From CAZLBV01 sp964557845 (GTDB taxonomy: Bacteria > Acidobacteriota > Aminicenantia > Aminicenantales > Aminicenantaceae), in contig CAZLBV010000105.1 in assembly GCA_964557845.1 (NCBI GenBank), positions 1-7,994 of the forward strand: a stretch of 7,994 nt of DNA. The letters run 5' to 3'. This document shows, piece after piece, positions 1 to 6,875 of this stretch (within the stretch, counting starts at the first letter, position 1; the number at the start of each line of letters is the position of its first letter). Under the pieces are notes generated by a model. It ran no database searches and was not told the DNA's origin. It saw nothing but the letters and a program-made list of their open reading frames with translations. The position numbers were made by a program, and so were the translations under genes.

Positions 1-587
1 AACCGGATTATCTCGATTATGACCCTAAAGCGATCATAATCACGCACCTTCACCCTGATCATGCTTATTTCGTCCGCAGCCGAAGTAAAAGTTTCTCCAA
101 AGACATTCCTGTCTATGCCCCGGAAAAAGACGAAAATTCAAAAATCGAAATCCTTGACTCTGAAAAAACTATCGCGGGCTATATCATCCATCCGATACCG
201 ACCCATCACAGTTTAAAAGTGAAGTCTCAAGCGTATAGGATCGAAAAAAATTCCCGGAAGATCCTTTATACAGGAGATATGATATGGATCAATAAAGAAT
301 ATCATAGACTATTTAATGGACTCGATCTGGTGATCACAGAAGGAAGCTACCTTCGAAAAGGAGGACTGGTCAGAAAAGATAAAAAAACCGGAAAGATCTA
401 CGGACATGCAGGAATCCCAGATCTTATAAAGTTATTTAAAGACTTCTGCAGTCATATTGTTTTAATACACTTTGGATCATGGTTTTTTAAAGATGCACAA
501 AAGGCAAAGAAAAAATTAAAGGAACTGGCAGACCAAAACGGAATTTCTATTACCGCAGCCTATGACAATATGAAAATCAGTTTATAA
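1..587 (+). CDS. MBL-fold metallo-hydrolase, 5'-truncated by window edge
   Basis: This is the C-terminal 194 codons or so of a metallo-beta-lactamase-fold hydrolase. The first complete codon is at position 3 and the frame is open to the window edge, so the true start lies upstream. Seen: the signature HLHPDH (H-x-H-x-D-H, nt 45-62), a later THH, LYTGD supplying the bridging Asp, and IHFGSW near the C-terminus supplying the last metal His. This is a full set of dinuclear-metal ligands apart from anything lost upstream. The family includes hydrolases, lactonases and nucleases, and the sequence does not show which this is. It ends 35 nt before a DNA ligase gene on the same strand, so it is probably cotranscribed with the end-joining genes. 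A role in DNA-end processing is an inference from position only. The GTG at 219 is not the start, because the metal motif lies upstream of it in frame. Confidence 0.85.
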   Translation, partial: PDYLDYDPKAIIITHLHPDHAYFVRSRSKSFSKDIPVYAPEKDENSKIEILDSEKTIAGYIIHPIPTHHSLKVKSQAYRIEKNSRKILYTGDMIWINKEYHRLFNGLDLVITEGSYLRKGGLVRKDKKTGKIYGHAGIPDLIKLFKDFCSHIVLIHFGSWFFKDAQKAKKKLKELADQNGISITAAYDNMKISL

Positions 588-609
588 AGGCTAAAACTAT
601 TTTTCTTTC

Positions 610-615
610 AAGGAG
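610..615 (+). promoter_or_regulatory. Ribosome binding site of the ligase gene
   Basis: AAGGAG sits 7 nt before the ATG at 623. It supports that start even though the conserved ligase domain begins only about 20 residues later. Confidence 0.7.
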
Positions 616-622
616 AATCAGC

Positions 623-1618
623 ATGAATGACTGGTTGGATATAATCCCCAAAAATGAAAAGGATAAACTGAAGAAAAAAAAACAGCCTGACTGGACCTCG
701 CCCATGCTGGCAAAATTGACCCATGATTATTTTTCTGCCCCAGACTGGATTTACGAGAGAAAATTGGATGGGGAACGCTGTCTGGCTTTCATATCCTCTG
801 GAAACGTCACACTTAAATCCCGCAACAACAAAAATATCGGGGTCAGTTATCCGGAAATAGTGGAAGCTTTAAAAAATTCCTCAGTCATGAACGCCATTTT
901 AGACGGTGAGATAGTTGCCTTTGAAGGAAACCAAACCAGCTTTGCTAAACTGCAAAACCGTATGCATGTAAAAAGCAGAGAAGAGGTTAAAGGACTGGAA
1001 AAAGTCTATTATTATATATTCGATACCATTTATGCCGGGAAATACGACCTTACATCTCTTTCTTTAAAAGAAAGGAAAAAGATAACCAAAAAAATCTTCA
1101 ACTACCAAGACCCACTCCGTTATCTTAACCACCGCAATGAAAAAGGAGTGGAATATCACAAACAAGCCTGCACCAAAGGATGGGAAGGGATAATTGCCAA
1201 ACATGGCCTATCTTCTTATGTTCATACCAGATCATCCAAGTGGCTTAAATTTAAATGCATTCATGAGCAGGAATTAGTCATAGGAGGTTTCACTGATCCT
1301 CAAGGATCCCGGGCTGGCTTCGGCTCCCTGCTTCTCGGGTATTATGATAAAAATAAACTGCAGTATGCAGGAAAGGTGGGAACTGGATTTGATGATAAAA
1401 ACCTGATCGACTTAAGAAAAAAAATGGATGAGCTGGAAATTAAAGACAATCCCTTTAGCGAAGATGAAGCTTCCGGAAAAAGAGTCCATTGGATAAAACC
1501 TCAATTAGTGGCCCAAGTAGGATTCACTGAATGGACCGGGGACAACAAATTGCGGCATCCCAGATTTTTAGGATTAAGAAGGGATAAGGATCCTAAACAA
1601 GTAAAAAAGGAGGCCTGA
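623..1618 (+). CDS. ligD: ATP-dependent DNA ligase, stand-alone LigD ligase (LIG) domain
   Basis: 331-residue ATP-dependent ligase of the bacterial NHEJ type, which seals nicks and breaks through a lysyl-AMP intermediate. Seen in order: motif I KLDGER with nucleophile Lys47; motif III LDGEIVAF (about 93-100); motif IIIa YYIFDTIY (130-137); motif IV WEGIIAK (187-193); motif V KWLKFK (206-211); then an OB-fold domain (about 215-325) ending in the RHPRFLGLRRDK segment (311-322) typical of LigD ligases. All adenylation residues appear intact. The length equals a LIG domain alone: no POL or PE sequence is fused to it. Instead these are the next two genes, with the POL start only 2 nt after this stop. 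The N-terminal 20 residues are lysine-rich and probably flexible. The symbol is used in the sense of the LigD ligase component; the number of ligases elsewhere in the genome is unknown. Confidence 0.95.
   Translation: MNDWLDIIPKNEKDKLKKKKQPDWTSPMLAKLTHDYFSAPDWIYERKLDGERCLAFISSGNVTLKSRNNKNIGVSYPEIVEALKNSSVMNAILDGEIVAFEGNQTSFAKLQNRMHVKSREEVKGLEKVYYYIFDTIYAGKYDLTSLSLKERKKITKKIFNYQDPLRYLNHRNEKGVEYHKQACTKGWEGIIAKHGLSSYVHTRSSKWLKFKCIHEQELVIGGFTDPQGSRAGFGSLLLGYYDKNKLQYAGKVGTGFDDKNLIDLRKKMDELEIKDNPFSEDEASGKRVHWIKPQLVAQVGFTEWTGDNKLRHPRFLGLRRDKDPKQVKKEA
1607..1613 (+). promoter_or_regulatory. Ribosome binding site of the POL gene, inside the ligase 3' end
   Basis: A perfect AAGGAGG lies within the last codons of the ligase gene, 7 nt before the ATG at 1621. 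It fixes that start and suggests translational coupling of ligase and polymerase. Confidence 0.8.
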
Positions 1619-1620
1619 AG

Positions 1621-2505
1621 ATGTCTGAAAACATCATAAAAATGGGGAGGTATTCTATCGAACTTTCCAATTTAGATAAAAAGATGTACCCCAAATCCGG
1701 AATAACCAAACAGGATGTGATCGAATATTATAAAGAAATCGCTCCCTACATGCTCCCACATATCCAGCAGAGACCGCTGGTGATGCATCGTTTTCCGGAT
1801 GGAATAGAAGGAGAGAATTTCTATCAGAAAGCCGTTCCTGATTATTTTCCGGATTGGATAAGACGAACGAAGATCACACTGAGAGAAGGCGGATCTGAAT
1901 ATTTAATGGTCGTAGAAAAATCCGCAGATCTGGTTTACCTGGCGAATCAAGCCTGCCTTGTCCCACATGTATGGTTAAGCCGTGAAGCTAAAGTTGAGAA
2001 TCCGGATAAACTGGTCTTTGACCTTGACCCTTCCAGGGATGACTTTGGCGAGGTCAAATTCGCTGCCCTTAAATTAAAGTATATTTTGGAAGATAAATGC
2101 TTGATCTCTTATGTCATGACCACCGGATCAAAAGGCTTGCATGTGACTGTTCCTATTAAACCTGAATACTCCTTTGACAGGGTTAGAGAGTATGCAGAAG
2201 AACTTGCCCGGAAATTGAGCAAAGATTATCCTGACAGACTAACCACAGAACCGCGAAAAGTTAAACGCGAAGGCAGGCTGCTCTTGGATTACATGCGTAA
2301 CTCCTTCGGGCAGACCTCTGTAGTTCCCTATGCTTTGCGGGCATTGCCGGGCGCACCTGTGGCTGTACCCTTGGATTGGAAGGAACTTAAAAGATCACAG
2401 TTGAATCCCCGCACCTACAATTTAAATAACATCTTCCGGCGTTTGAGCCAGAAAGAAGATCCCTGGAAAGATATGTTCCGGAACAGGAATAAACTAAAGA
2501 TTTAG
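1621..2505 (+). CDS. NHEJ primase-type polymerase, stand-alone LigD POL domain
   Basis: 294-residue archaeo-eukaryotic-primase-superfamily polymerase. In the known family it adds ribo- or deoxynucleotides and fills gaps at double-strand break ends. Seen: the metal-binding pair in FDLDPSRDDF (Asp134, Asp136), TTGSKGLHVTVP (168-178) with the nucleotide-binding Ser/Lys/His of the family, and a third acidic residue in LLLDYMRN (Asp223). VPHVWLSR (114-121) and PYALRALPGAPVAVPLDWKEL (236-256) are also typical of LigD polymerase domains. The length matches an isolated POL domain, so it is complete rather than truncated. It is read in a different frame from the ligase, with a 2-nt gap, and is almost certainly in the same operon. 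It should work with the flanking ligase and phosphoesterase, and with Ku if that is encoded nearby. Confidence 0.94.
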   Translation: MSENIIKMGRYSIELSNLDKKMYPKSGITKQDVIEYYKEIAPYMLPHIQQRPLVMHRFPDGIEGENFYQKAVPDYFPDWIRRTKITLREGGSEYLMVVEKSADLVYLANQACLVPHVWLSREAKVENPDKLVFDLDPSRDDFGEVKFAALKLKYILEDKCLISYVMTTGSKGLHVTVPIKPEYSFDRVREYAEELARKLSKDYPDRLTTEPRKVKREGRLLLDYMRNSFGQTSVVPYALRALPGAPVAVPLDWKELKRSQLNPRTYNLNNIFRRLSQKEDPWKDMFRNRNKLKI

Positions 2506-2606
2506 CTGTCTAGGAAACCTGGAGATAGAAGACCAGAAGATTGAAGATAGAATGAATTCATAAAAGATATCTATGGTTCGATTGAAATATATAAAGGAGA
2601 TTTATA
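2506..2606 (+). other. Purine-rich intergenic spacer between POL and PE
   Basis: 101 nt without a coding signal. It is rich in GA and contains AGATAGAA twice (2523-2530 and 2545-2552). No terminator hairpin with a T run is visible, so read-through from POL to PE is likely. A separate promoter cannot be excluded, but no convincing -35/-10 pair was found. Confidence 0.4.
2593..2600 (+). promoter_or_regulatory. Ribosome binding site of the PE gene
   Basis: AAAGGAGA lies 6 nt before the ATG at 2607 and supports that start. Confidence 0.7.
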
Positions 2607-3224
2607 ATGGCAAAAAAAGATCCGTTGGCCAAATACAGAGAAAAAAGAGATTTCAGTAAAACTTCTGAGCCTGAAGGTAAAAAAAATTCTAAAAAAGGAA
2701 AACAAAAAAACATTTTCGTTATACAGAAACATGATTCATCAAATCTCCATTATGATTTCAGGCTGGAAGTGGATGGAGTCCTTAAATCCTGGGCTGTCCC
2801 TAAAGGCCCCTCTACTGATCCCCAGGAAAAAAGAATGGCTCTTCCTACTGAAGACCATCCTCTGGGTTATGCCGATTTTGAAGGAGTAATTCCTGAGGGC
2901 GAATATGGTGCAGGAACCGTTATGGTTTGGGATATAGGGCCTTATAAAAACCTCCGGGAAACAAAAGATGATGAACACAAAACCATGCAAGAATCATTGT
3001 CAGAGGGGAAGGTCGAAGTCTGGCTGGAGGGAAACAAAATAACCGGAGGTTATGTTCTGGTCCGAACCGGAAAAGGAAAAAATGAACGCTGGCTGCTAAT
3101 TAAAATGAAAGATGATGAAGCAGATGCACGGCGCAATCCTGTCAGCACCGAACCAAAATCCGCGATCTCAGGAAAGACTTTAGAAGAGATCCGTAAAGCG
3201 AATTCCGGCAAAGAGGATACGTAA
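2607..3224 (+). CDS. 3'-phosphoesterase, stand-alone LigD PE domain
   Basis: 205-residue DNA-end healing enzyme. Characterised PE domains remove 3'-terminal ribonucleosides and 3'-phosphates so that the ligase receives a clean 3'-OH. Seen: a basic N-terminus (1-35), then the catalytic block QKHDSSNLHYDFRLE with His42, His48, Asp50 and Arg52. Arg76, His84 and Tyr88 follow, then EGVIPEGEYGAGTV (92-105) and a C-terminal half with GKVEVWLEGNKITGGY and WLLIKMKDDEAD. These residue numbers coincide with those I recall for the catalytic residues of Pseudomonas aeruginosa LigD, so the active site looks intact. The protein ends after a short hydrophilic tail, with no ligase domain fused to it. It is the third split LigD component of the operon, 101 nt after POL. 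Confidence 0.94.
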   Translation: MAKKDPLAKYREKRDFSKTSEPEGKKNSKKGKQKNIFVIQKHDSSNLHYDFRLEVDGVLKSWAVPKGPSTDPQEKRMALPTEDHPLGYADFEGVIPEGEYGAGTVMVWDIGPYKNLRETKDDEHKTMQESLSEGKVEVWLEGNKITGGYVLVRTGKGKNERWLLIKMKDDEADARRNPVSTEPKSAISGKTLEEIRKANSGKEDT

Positions 3225-3229
3225 GGAGG
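3223..3229 (+). promoter_or_regulatory. Strong Shine-Dalgarno site without an obvious full-length gene
   Basis: AAGGAGG, followed by a further AGG, overlaps the PE stop and stands 5 nt before a TTG at 3235. That TTG opens only an 11-codon frame. The next real gene, the symporter, begins about 65 nt later in another frame and has no such site of its own. Confidence 0.45.
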
Positions 3230-3234
3230 AGGCA

Positions 3235-3270
3235 TTGAAAACCATCGAATATATTTATCCACGGCCTTAA
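3235..3270 (+). other. Possible 11-residue leader ORF or damaged symporter N-terminus
   Basis: TTG at 3235 with an optimal upstream AAGGAGG reads MKTIEYIYPRP and then TAA. It could be a leader peptide coupled to the symporter or the original start of the symporter cut off by indels (an A6 run lies at 3269-3274). It could also be chance. It resembles no peptide I recognise. Confidence 0.25.
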
Positions 3271-3298
3271 AAAATAACTCAGTACTCATCTGTATTCC

Positions 3299-4649
3299 TT
3301 GGTCAAAGGGCATTTATGGCTTAAAGTGCTCATCGGTTTAGGGGCCGGCATTATTGCTGGATTAATCATCGGATCACCAGTCAATCTAGTAGATAAAAAA
3401 ACCGCTGATATTATCAGAAACTGGGTGGCACTTCCGGGACAGATCTTTCTTACTTTGATCCAAATGATCGTGGTTCCCCTGGTTTTCGCCTCTGTTATAC
3501 GTGGACTGGCAGCCAGTGAAGATATCGAACAATTAAAAAGACTCGGCTCACGTGTGGTAGTGTATTTTATTTTCACGACTGCTATTGCCATAAGCATAGG
3601 GCTTATAACAGCCTCTGTTATTAAACCCGGTAATTATGTCGATGCTTCCATAACTCAATCCCAACCAGAGACGGTTAAATCCGTGAATACAGAAACTTTG
3701 ACTCAACCGGAAGGAGTTACCAATATACCCGAATTGATCGTTGAGATCGTTCCTGAAAATCCACTGGTATCAATGGTCGAAAAGGAAATGCTTCAGATCG
3801 TTTTATTCGCAGTTATTCTCGGCCTGGCTCTTAATAGTCATGAGTCCGGAAAAATCCAAGCTTCTGTTGGAATTGTTAGGTGCTTTACAGGAGATCTTTA
3901 TGACGGTGGTCCGGTGGGCCATGGTTCTGGCACCCTTTGCTGTATTCGGTCTCATGGCCAGAATAACCATAAAGATCGGACTGGAAGCATTATTGGGAAT
4001 GGCCGCCTATGTAGGAACAGTTTTACTGGGATTATTTTTTCTGCTGATCTTCTATATGCTGATAGTAACTTTTCTCGGCAATAAAAATCCCTTTGATTTT
4101 TTGAAAAAAATTAGAGAGGTGCAGCTTCTGGCTTTTTCCACATCCAGTTCAGCTGCGGTCATGCCTCTTTCCATGAAAACAGCAGAAGAAAAGCTTAAAA
4201 TCAGGCCCTCCATCACGCAGTTTCTCATACCCTTCGGTGCAACCATCATTATGGATGGGAAAGCTTTATATCAGGGGGTGGCCACTGTGTTTCTGGCGCA
4301 GGTCTATGGTGTTGACCTGGGAGTTACATTTTTGCTTCTAATAATCGTAACTGCAGTTGGGGCCTCTATCGGGACCCCGGCTACACCGGGTGTGGGAATA
4401 ATTATTTTAGCAACCGTACTGCGCAGCGCTGGGATTCCTTCATCAGGAGTGGTTCTTATCATTGGAGTGGACCGTATCCTGGACATGAGCCGGACCATGC
4501 TCAATGTAACCGGAGACCTCACCGCATGTACAGTAATGGACAGGTTGGTGGGAGGGAAGAAAAGCGCAGAAGAAGCTGAGATCGAAGAAGAAAAAAGAGA
4601 AAAGATAAGGCTTGAAACAAAAGAAGATGTAGTTATAGACGGTGCCTGA
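3299..4649 (+). CDS. Dicarboxylate/amino acid:cation symporter (DAACS/GltP type), frameshifted
   Basis: Inner-membrane sodium- or proton-coupled transporter of acidic amino acids or C4-dicarboxylates, encoded in two frames. The N-terminal part (TTG at 3299 to about 3850) has the first membrane helices (WLKVLIGLGAGIIAGLIIG; FLTLIQMIVVPLVFASVIRGL). The C-terminal part continues one frame over to 4649. Removing one A from 3850-3854 joins them smoothly into about 449 residues, the normal family length. The C-terminal part shows the HP1 serine motif FSTSSSA (about 4134-4154), HP2 GTPATPGVG and the TM8 motif VDRILDMSRTMLNVTGD. TM8 keeps the Asp, Arg and Asn that bind substrate in GltPh, including the Arg linked to acidic substrates. 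The usual NMDGT is IMDGK (4248-4262). The tail is highly charged. A sequencing indel or a decaying pseudogene would both fit. The start is uncertain because no ribosome binding site precedes 3299. Confidence 0.85.
3850..3854 (+). other. Frameshift site (A5 run) in the symporter
   Basis: The frame used upstream gives NSHESGKIQ and then non-family sequence. The frame used downstream gives KSKLLLELLGALQEIF, which is typical of the family. Deleting one A in GGAAAAATCC gives ESGKSKLLLELLG without a break, so one extra A is the simplest explanation. Confidence 0.75.
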
Positions 4650-4699
4650 AGATCTTTTTCAAGCCGTTAACCAGGATCCAATTGCCTTTAAAAGTTCAA
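4650..4699. other. Convergent intergenic gap
   Basis: 50 nt between the stop codons of the converging symporter and aminotransferase genes. There are short T runs but no stable GC-rich hairpin, so no intrinsic terminator can be called for either direction. Confidence 0.4.
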
Positions 4700-5878
4700 T
4701 CACTGTTTATCGGATTTTTTTCTTTTTTGGGACGTAAAAAAACGGCCGATCCTTCGGATACCTTCTTGGACGATGTCAGGATCCGGAGCAAAAGAGATAC
4801 GGAGGAATCCTTCACCTCCCGGTCCAAAGGCACTGCCGGGAATAGTAACGACTTTAACTTTTTTTAGTATCTCAAGAGCAATGTCCCAGGTGGTGGTACC
4901 ACCAATGATTTTATCTCTGATATCTAACATAATATAAAAAGCCCCTTCCGGTTTAATAAAGGGAAGATCTGTGTGCTTTTTAAGACACTCGAGAGCTAGA
5001 TCCCTTCTTCTTAGAAGTTCCATTTTATTGGTTTCTATCTCTTTACGGGCATACCCTCTTAAAGCTTCTACAGCAACTCTTTGGGCGGGAACAGAAGCAC
5101 ATATCACCATCATCTGGTGAAGTCCGGTTATAGCCTCGCTCCATTCTTTAGGACAGATCACCCATCCCAATCGCCATCCTGTCATACTGTATGTTTTGGA
5201 TAAACTGCCTAAAATGAAACAGGGCTGGAAAAATAGAGAGGGAGAAACCGCCGGTTCATCGTATACCAGGCCGGTATAAATATCATCTGAGATCAAAGCG
5301 ATTTTCTTTTCTTTCAGATATTCCGATAATTTTTTCAACTCTTTTTCTTCAGCGATCATTCCAGTGGGATTATGAGGACTGTTAATTACCACTGCTTTGG
5401 TCCGGTCGGTCACCATCGGAATCAACCGGTCCGATTTTAAATGGAATTTCTCTTGCCACAGAAGTTTATATCCAACCGGAACACCTTTAAAAAATCGAGT
5501 GATGGATGCATAGGTAGGAAAACCAGGATCTGGTATAAGGACTTCATCACCTTGTTCAATAAGAGAGGCCATAGTTAAAAAAAGAGCTTCTTCTGATCCA
5601 GAAGTAATACAGATCTGATCAGGAGAAACATATCTTCCACTGCTGGCGGCAATGAGTTCCCTCAGCTCCGGCAGACCTGCATTAGGACTATAACCAAGGT
5701 GCCATATATCAATATTTTCTTTGATCACTTTTCGGAGGGGATATGGAGTCGGAAACGCGGGTTCGCCCAAGCCCAGGTTTAAACAAGATGAATCGGCCAT
5801 ATCATTGATCACACGGAGGAGAGTCTTTTTAACCCCCTGAATACGATCGGCTGGTTTTAATGGCCTCAGCGGTTTCAT
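4700..5878 (-). CDS. Class I/II PLP-dependent aminotransferase, probable N-acetyl-LL-diaminopimelate aminotransferase
   Basis: 392-residue fold-type I aminotransferase of the aspartate aminotransferase family. Seen: GLGEPAFPTP (36-45), YSPNAGLPELR (63-73), SGSEEAL near the phosphate-binding loop (93-99), SPHNPTG with the PLP-contacting Asn170, SDDIY (197-201) with Asp198 and Tyr201, SLSKTYSMTGWRLGW (225-239) with Schiff-base Lys228 and phosphate-binding Arg236, and FLRISFA near the C-terminus supplying the substrate-carboxylate Arg. The catalytic set is complete. It begins 4 nt after the deacylase stop and is the last gene of the operon. That position, beside dapH and an M20 deacylase, makes it the likely enzyme converting N-acetyl-2-amino-6-oxopimelate to N-acetyl-LL-diaminopimelate (the PatA/DapX role). 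The fold alone would equally fit an aspartate aminotransferase, so the substrate is inferred. Confidence 0.88.
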   Translation of the reverse strand: MKPLRPLKPADRIQGVKKTLLRVINDMADSSCLNLGLGEPAFPTPYPLRKVIKENIDIWHLGYSPNAGLPELRELIAASSGRYVSPDQICITSGSEEALFLTMASLIEQGDEVLIPDPGFPTYASITRFFKGVPVGYKLLWQEKFHLKSDRLIPMVTDRTKAVVINSPHNPTGMIAEEKELKKLSEYLKEKKIALISDDIYTGLVYDEPAVSPSLFFQPCFILGSLSKTYSMTGWRLGWVICPKEWSEAITGLHQMMVICASVPAQRVAVEALRGYARKEIETNKMELLRRRDLALECLKKHTDLPFIKPEGAFYIMLDIRDKIIGGTTTWDIALEILKKVKVVTIPGSAFGPGGEGFLRISFAPDPDIVQEGIRRIGRFFTSQKRKKSDKQ

Positions 5879-5882
5879 TATC

Positions 5883-6875
5883 TCATCCTAAAAGCTGCCG
5901 AACCAGTTGCTTATAAAGCAGAACAGCTTCCCTGAGCTGTGATTTTTGCACCTTTTCTGTTTCGGTATGGGCATCGACCCCTTCTCCCGGGCCCAAAAGA
6001 AGCGGCTTCCCAAATGTTTTTAAATGAGGAATATCAGTGCCAAAAGGCACCACCGTTTGCTCGATATTTGGGACAGTATACAATTTTTGAGGATCAGACC
6101 GGGATATGATTTTAACTTCAACCAGGCTTTTCACTCCGGCGCTTATTTTTTGTATCACATCATGGACGGGCTCAACACAGCGAACCACTATTTCCGCGCT
6201 GGCTGATCCCGGAACCATATTTGCGCTTAAGCCTCCTTCGATCCTGCCTATGTTGATGGTGGAATTCCCTGAATCAGAATTTTCACTCAAATCGATCTGC
6301 CTAATGAACTCCAAAGCGTTCAAAAGCTTATCCACTGCAGAATCTCCCAAATCAGGGTAGGCCGAGTGGGAGGTTTTGCCCTTTGCTATCAATCTCATCC
6401 AGACAATTCCTTTATGAGCTGAAGCCAATTTGTTTTTAGTAGGCTCTCCAACAATGATGAATTCGGAATGGATTTTTAATTCATTGGCGGTTTTGGCGCC
6501 AATGCTGTTTCCTTCCTCGCCAATGACAAAAAGCAGTCCGAATCTGTTCTCCCCTTCTTCGATCAACTCCTGTGCGGCCGTGAGCATGGCCGCCAGGCTG
6601 CCTTTGGCATCACAGGCTCCACGTCCGTAAATTGTTTGTTCGTCTTCTGAAGCAGGAATAAACGGCGGAACCGTATCCATATGGGTACATAACACTATTT
6701 TAGAAGGGCTTCCGGTATCGGCAAACAGATTGTTCCGGCTGCCTTCCACAGTTTGAATCAAGACATTGAATCCGGCTTTCTTTAAAAGTTCGTTTAAAAA
6801 CAGTCCGATCTGTGCCTCTTCCCCAGTGACTGAAGGGATATTGATCAGGTTTTTAAGCAGTTCAGCTGGATTCAT
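5883..6875 (-). CDS. M20-family metallopeptidase (ArgE/DapE type), probable N-acetyl-diaminopimelate deacetylase
   Basis: 330-residue zinc-dependent amidohydrolase of the M20 family. Seen: THMDTVPPF with metal ligand His65 and nearby Asp67, GRGACDAKG with bridging Asp89, GEEGNS with catalytic base Glu120 and ligand Glu121, VGEPT with ligand Glu144, SHSAYP in the lid/dimerisation domain with His170, and GPGEGVDAHTETE with the last ligand His303. The domain order is catalytic, inserted lid (about 155-265), catalytic. The start overlaps the dapH stop as ATGA, so the two are translationally coupled. The likely reaction is removal of acetate from N-acetyl-LL-diaminopimelate to give LL-diaminopimelate. 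The sequence looks closer to ArgE/DapE than to the YkuR-type deacetylase usually paired with DapH. Acetylornithine or succinyl-diaminopimelate as substrate remains possible. It has no visible signal peptide, so it should be cytoplasmic. Confidence 0.87.
   Translation of the reverse strand: MNPAELLKNLINIPSVTGEEAQIGLFLNELLKKAGFNVLIQTVEGSRNNLFADTGSPSKIVLCTHMDTVPPFIPASEDEQTIYGRGACDAKGSLAAMLTAAQELIEEGENRFGLLFVIGEEGNSIGAKTANELKIHSEFIIVGEPTKNKLASAHKGIVWMRLIAKGKTSHSAYPDLGDSAVDKLLNALEFIRQIDLSENSDSGNSTINIGRIEGGLSANMVPGSASAEIVVRCVEPVHDVIQKISAGVKSLVEVKIISRSDPQKLYTVPNIEQTVVPFGTDIPHLKTFGKPLLLGPGEGVDAHTETEKVQKSQLREAVLLYKQLVRQLLG

Noticed and set aside
219..587. A shorter 122-residue protein starting at GTG 219
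   Set aside because: The HxHxDH metal motif is upstream in the same open frame at 45-62, so the gene starts outside the window.
2541..2570. Promoter before PE (TTGAAG with an AT-rich box downstream)
   Set aside because: No acceptable -10 match at 16-18 nt spacing; AT-rich spacer gives weak matches by chance.
3286..3597. Minus-strand open frame opposite the symporter N-terminus
   Set aside because: Shadow of a transporter coding strand with no recognisable protein features; the plus strand encodes clear family sequence.
3850..3854. Programmed ribosomal frameshift in the symporter
   Set aside because: The needed shift is +1, while A runs usually favour -1 slippage. No stimulatory structure or internal Shine-Dalgarno is evident, and the family has no known recoding.
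3840..4649. Independent gene starting at ATG 3840
   Set aside because: It would be half a DAACS transporter lacking its first helices and any ribosome binding site. It is better explained as the downstream part of one frameshifted gene.
4650..4760. Bidirectional terminator between the converging genes
   Set aside because: T and A runs occur but no paired GC-rich stem precedes them, and the longer T runs lie inside the aminotransferase coding region.
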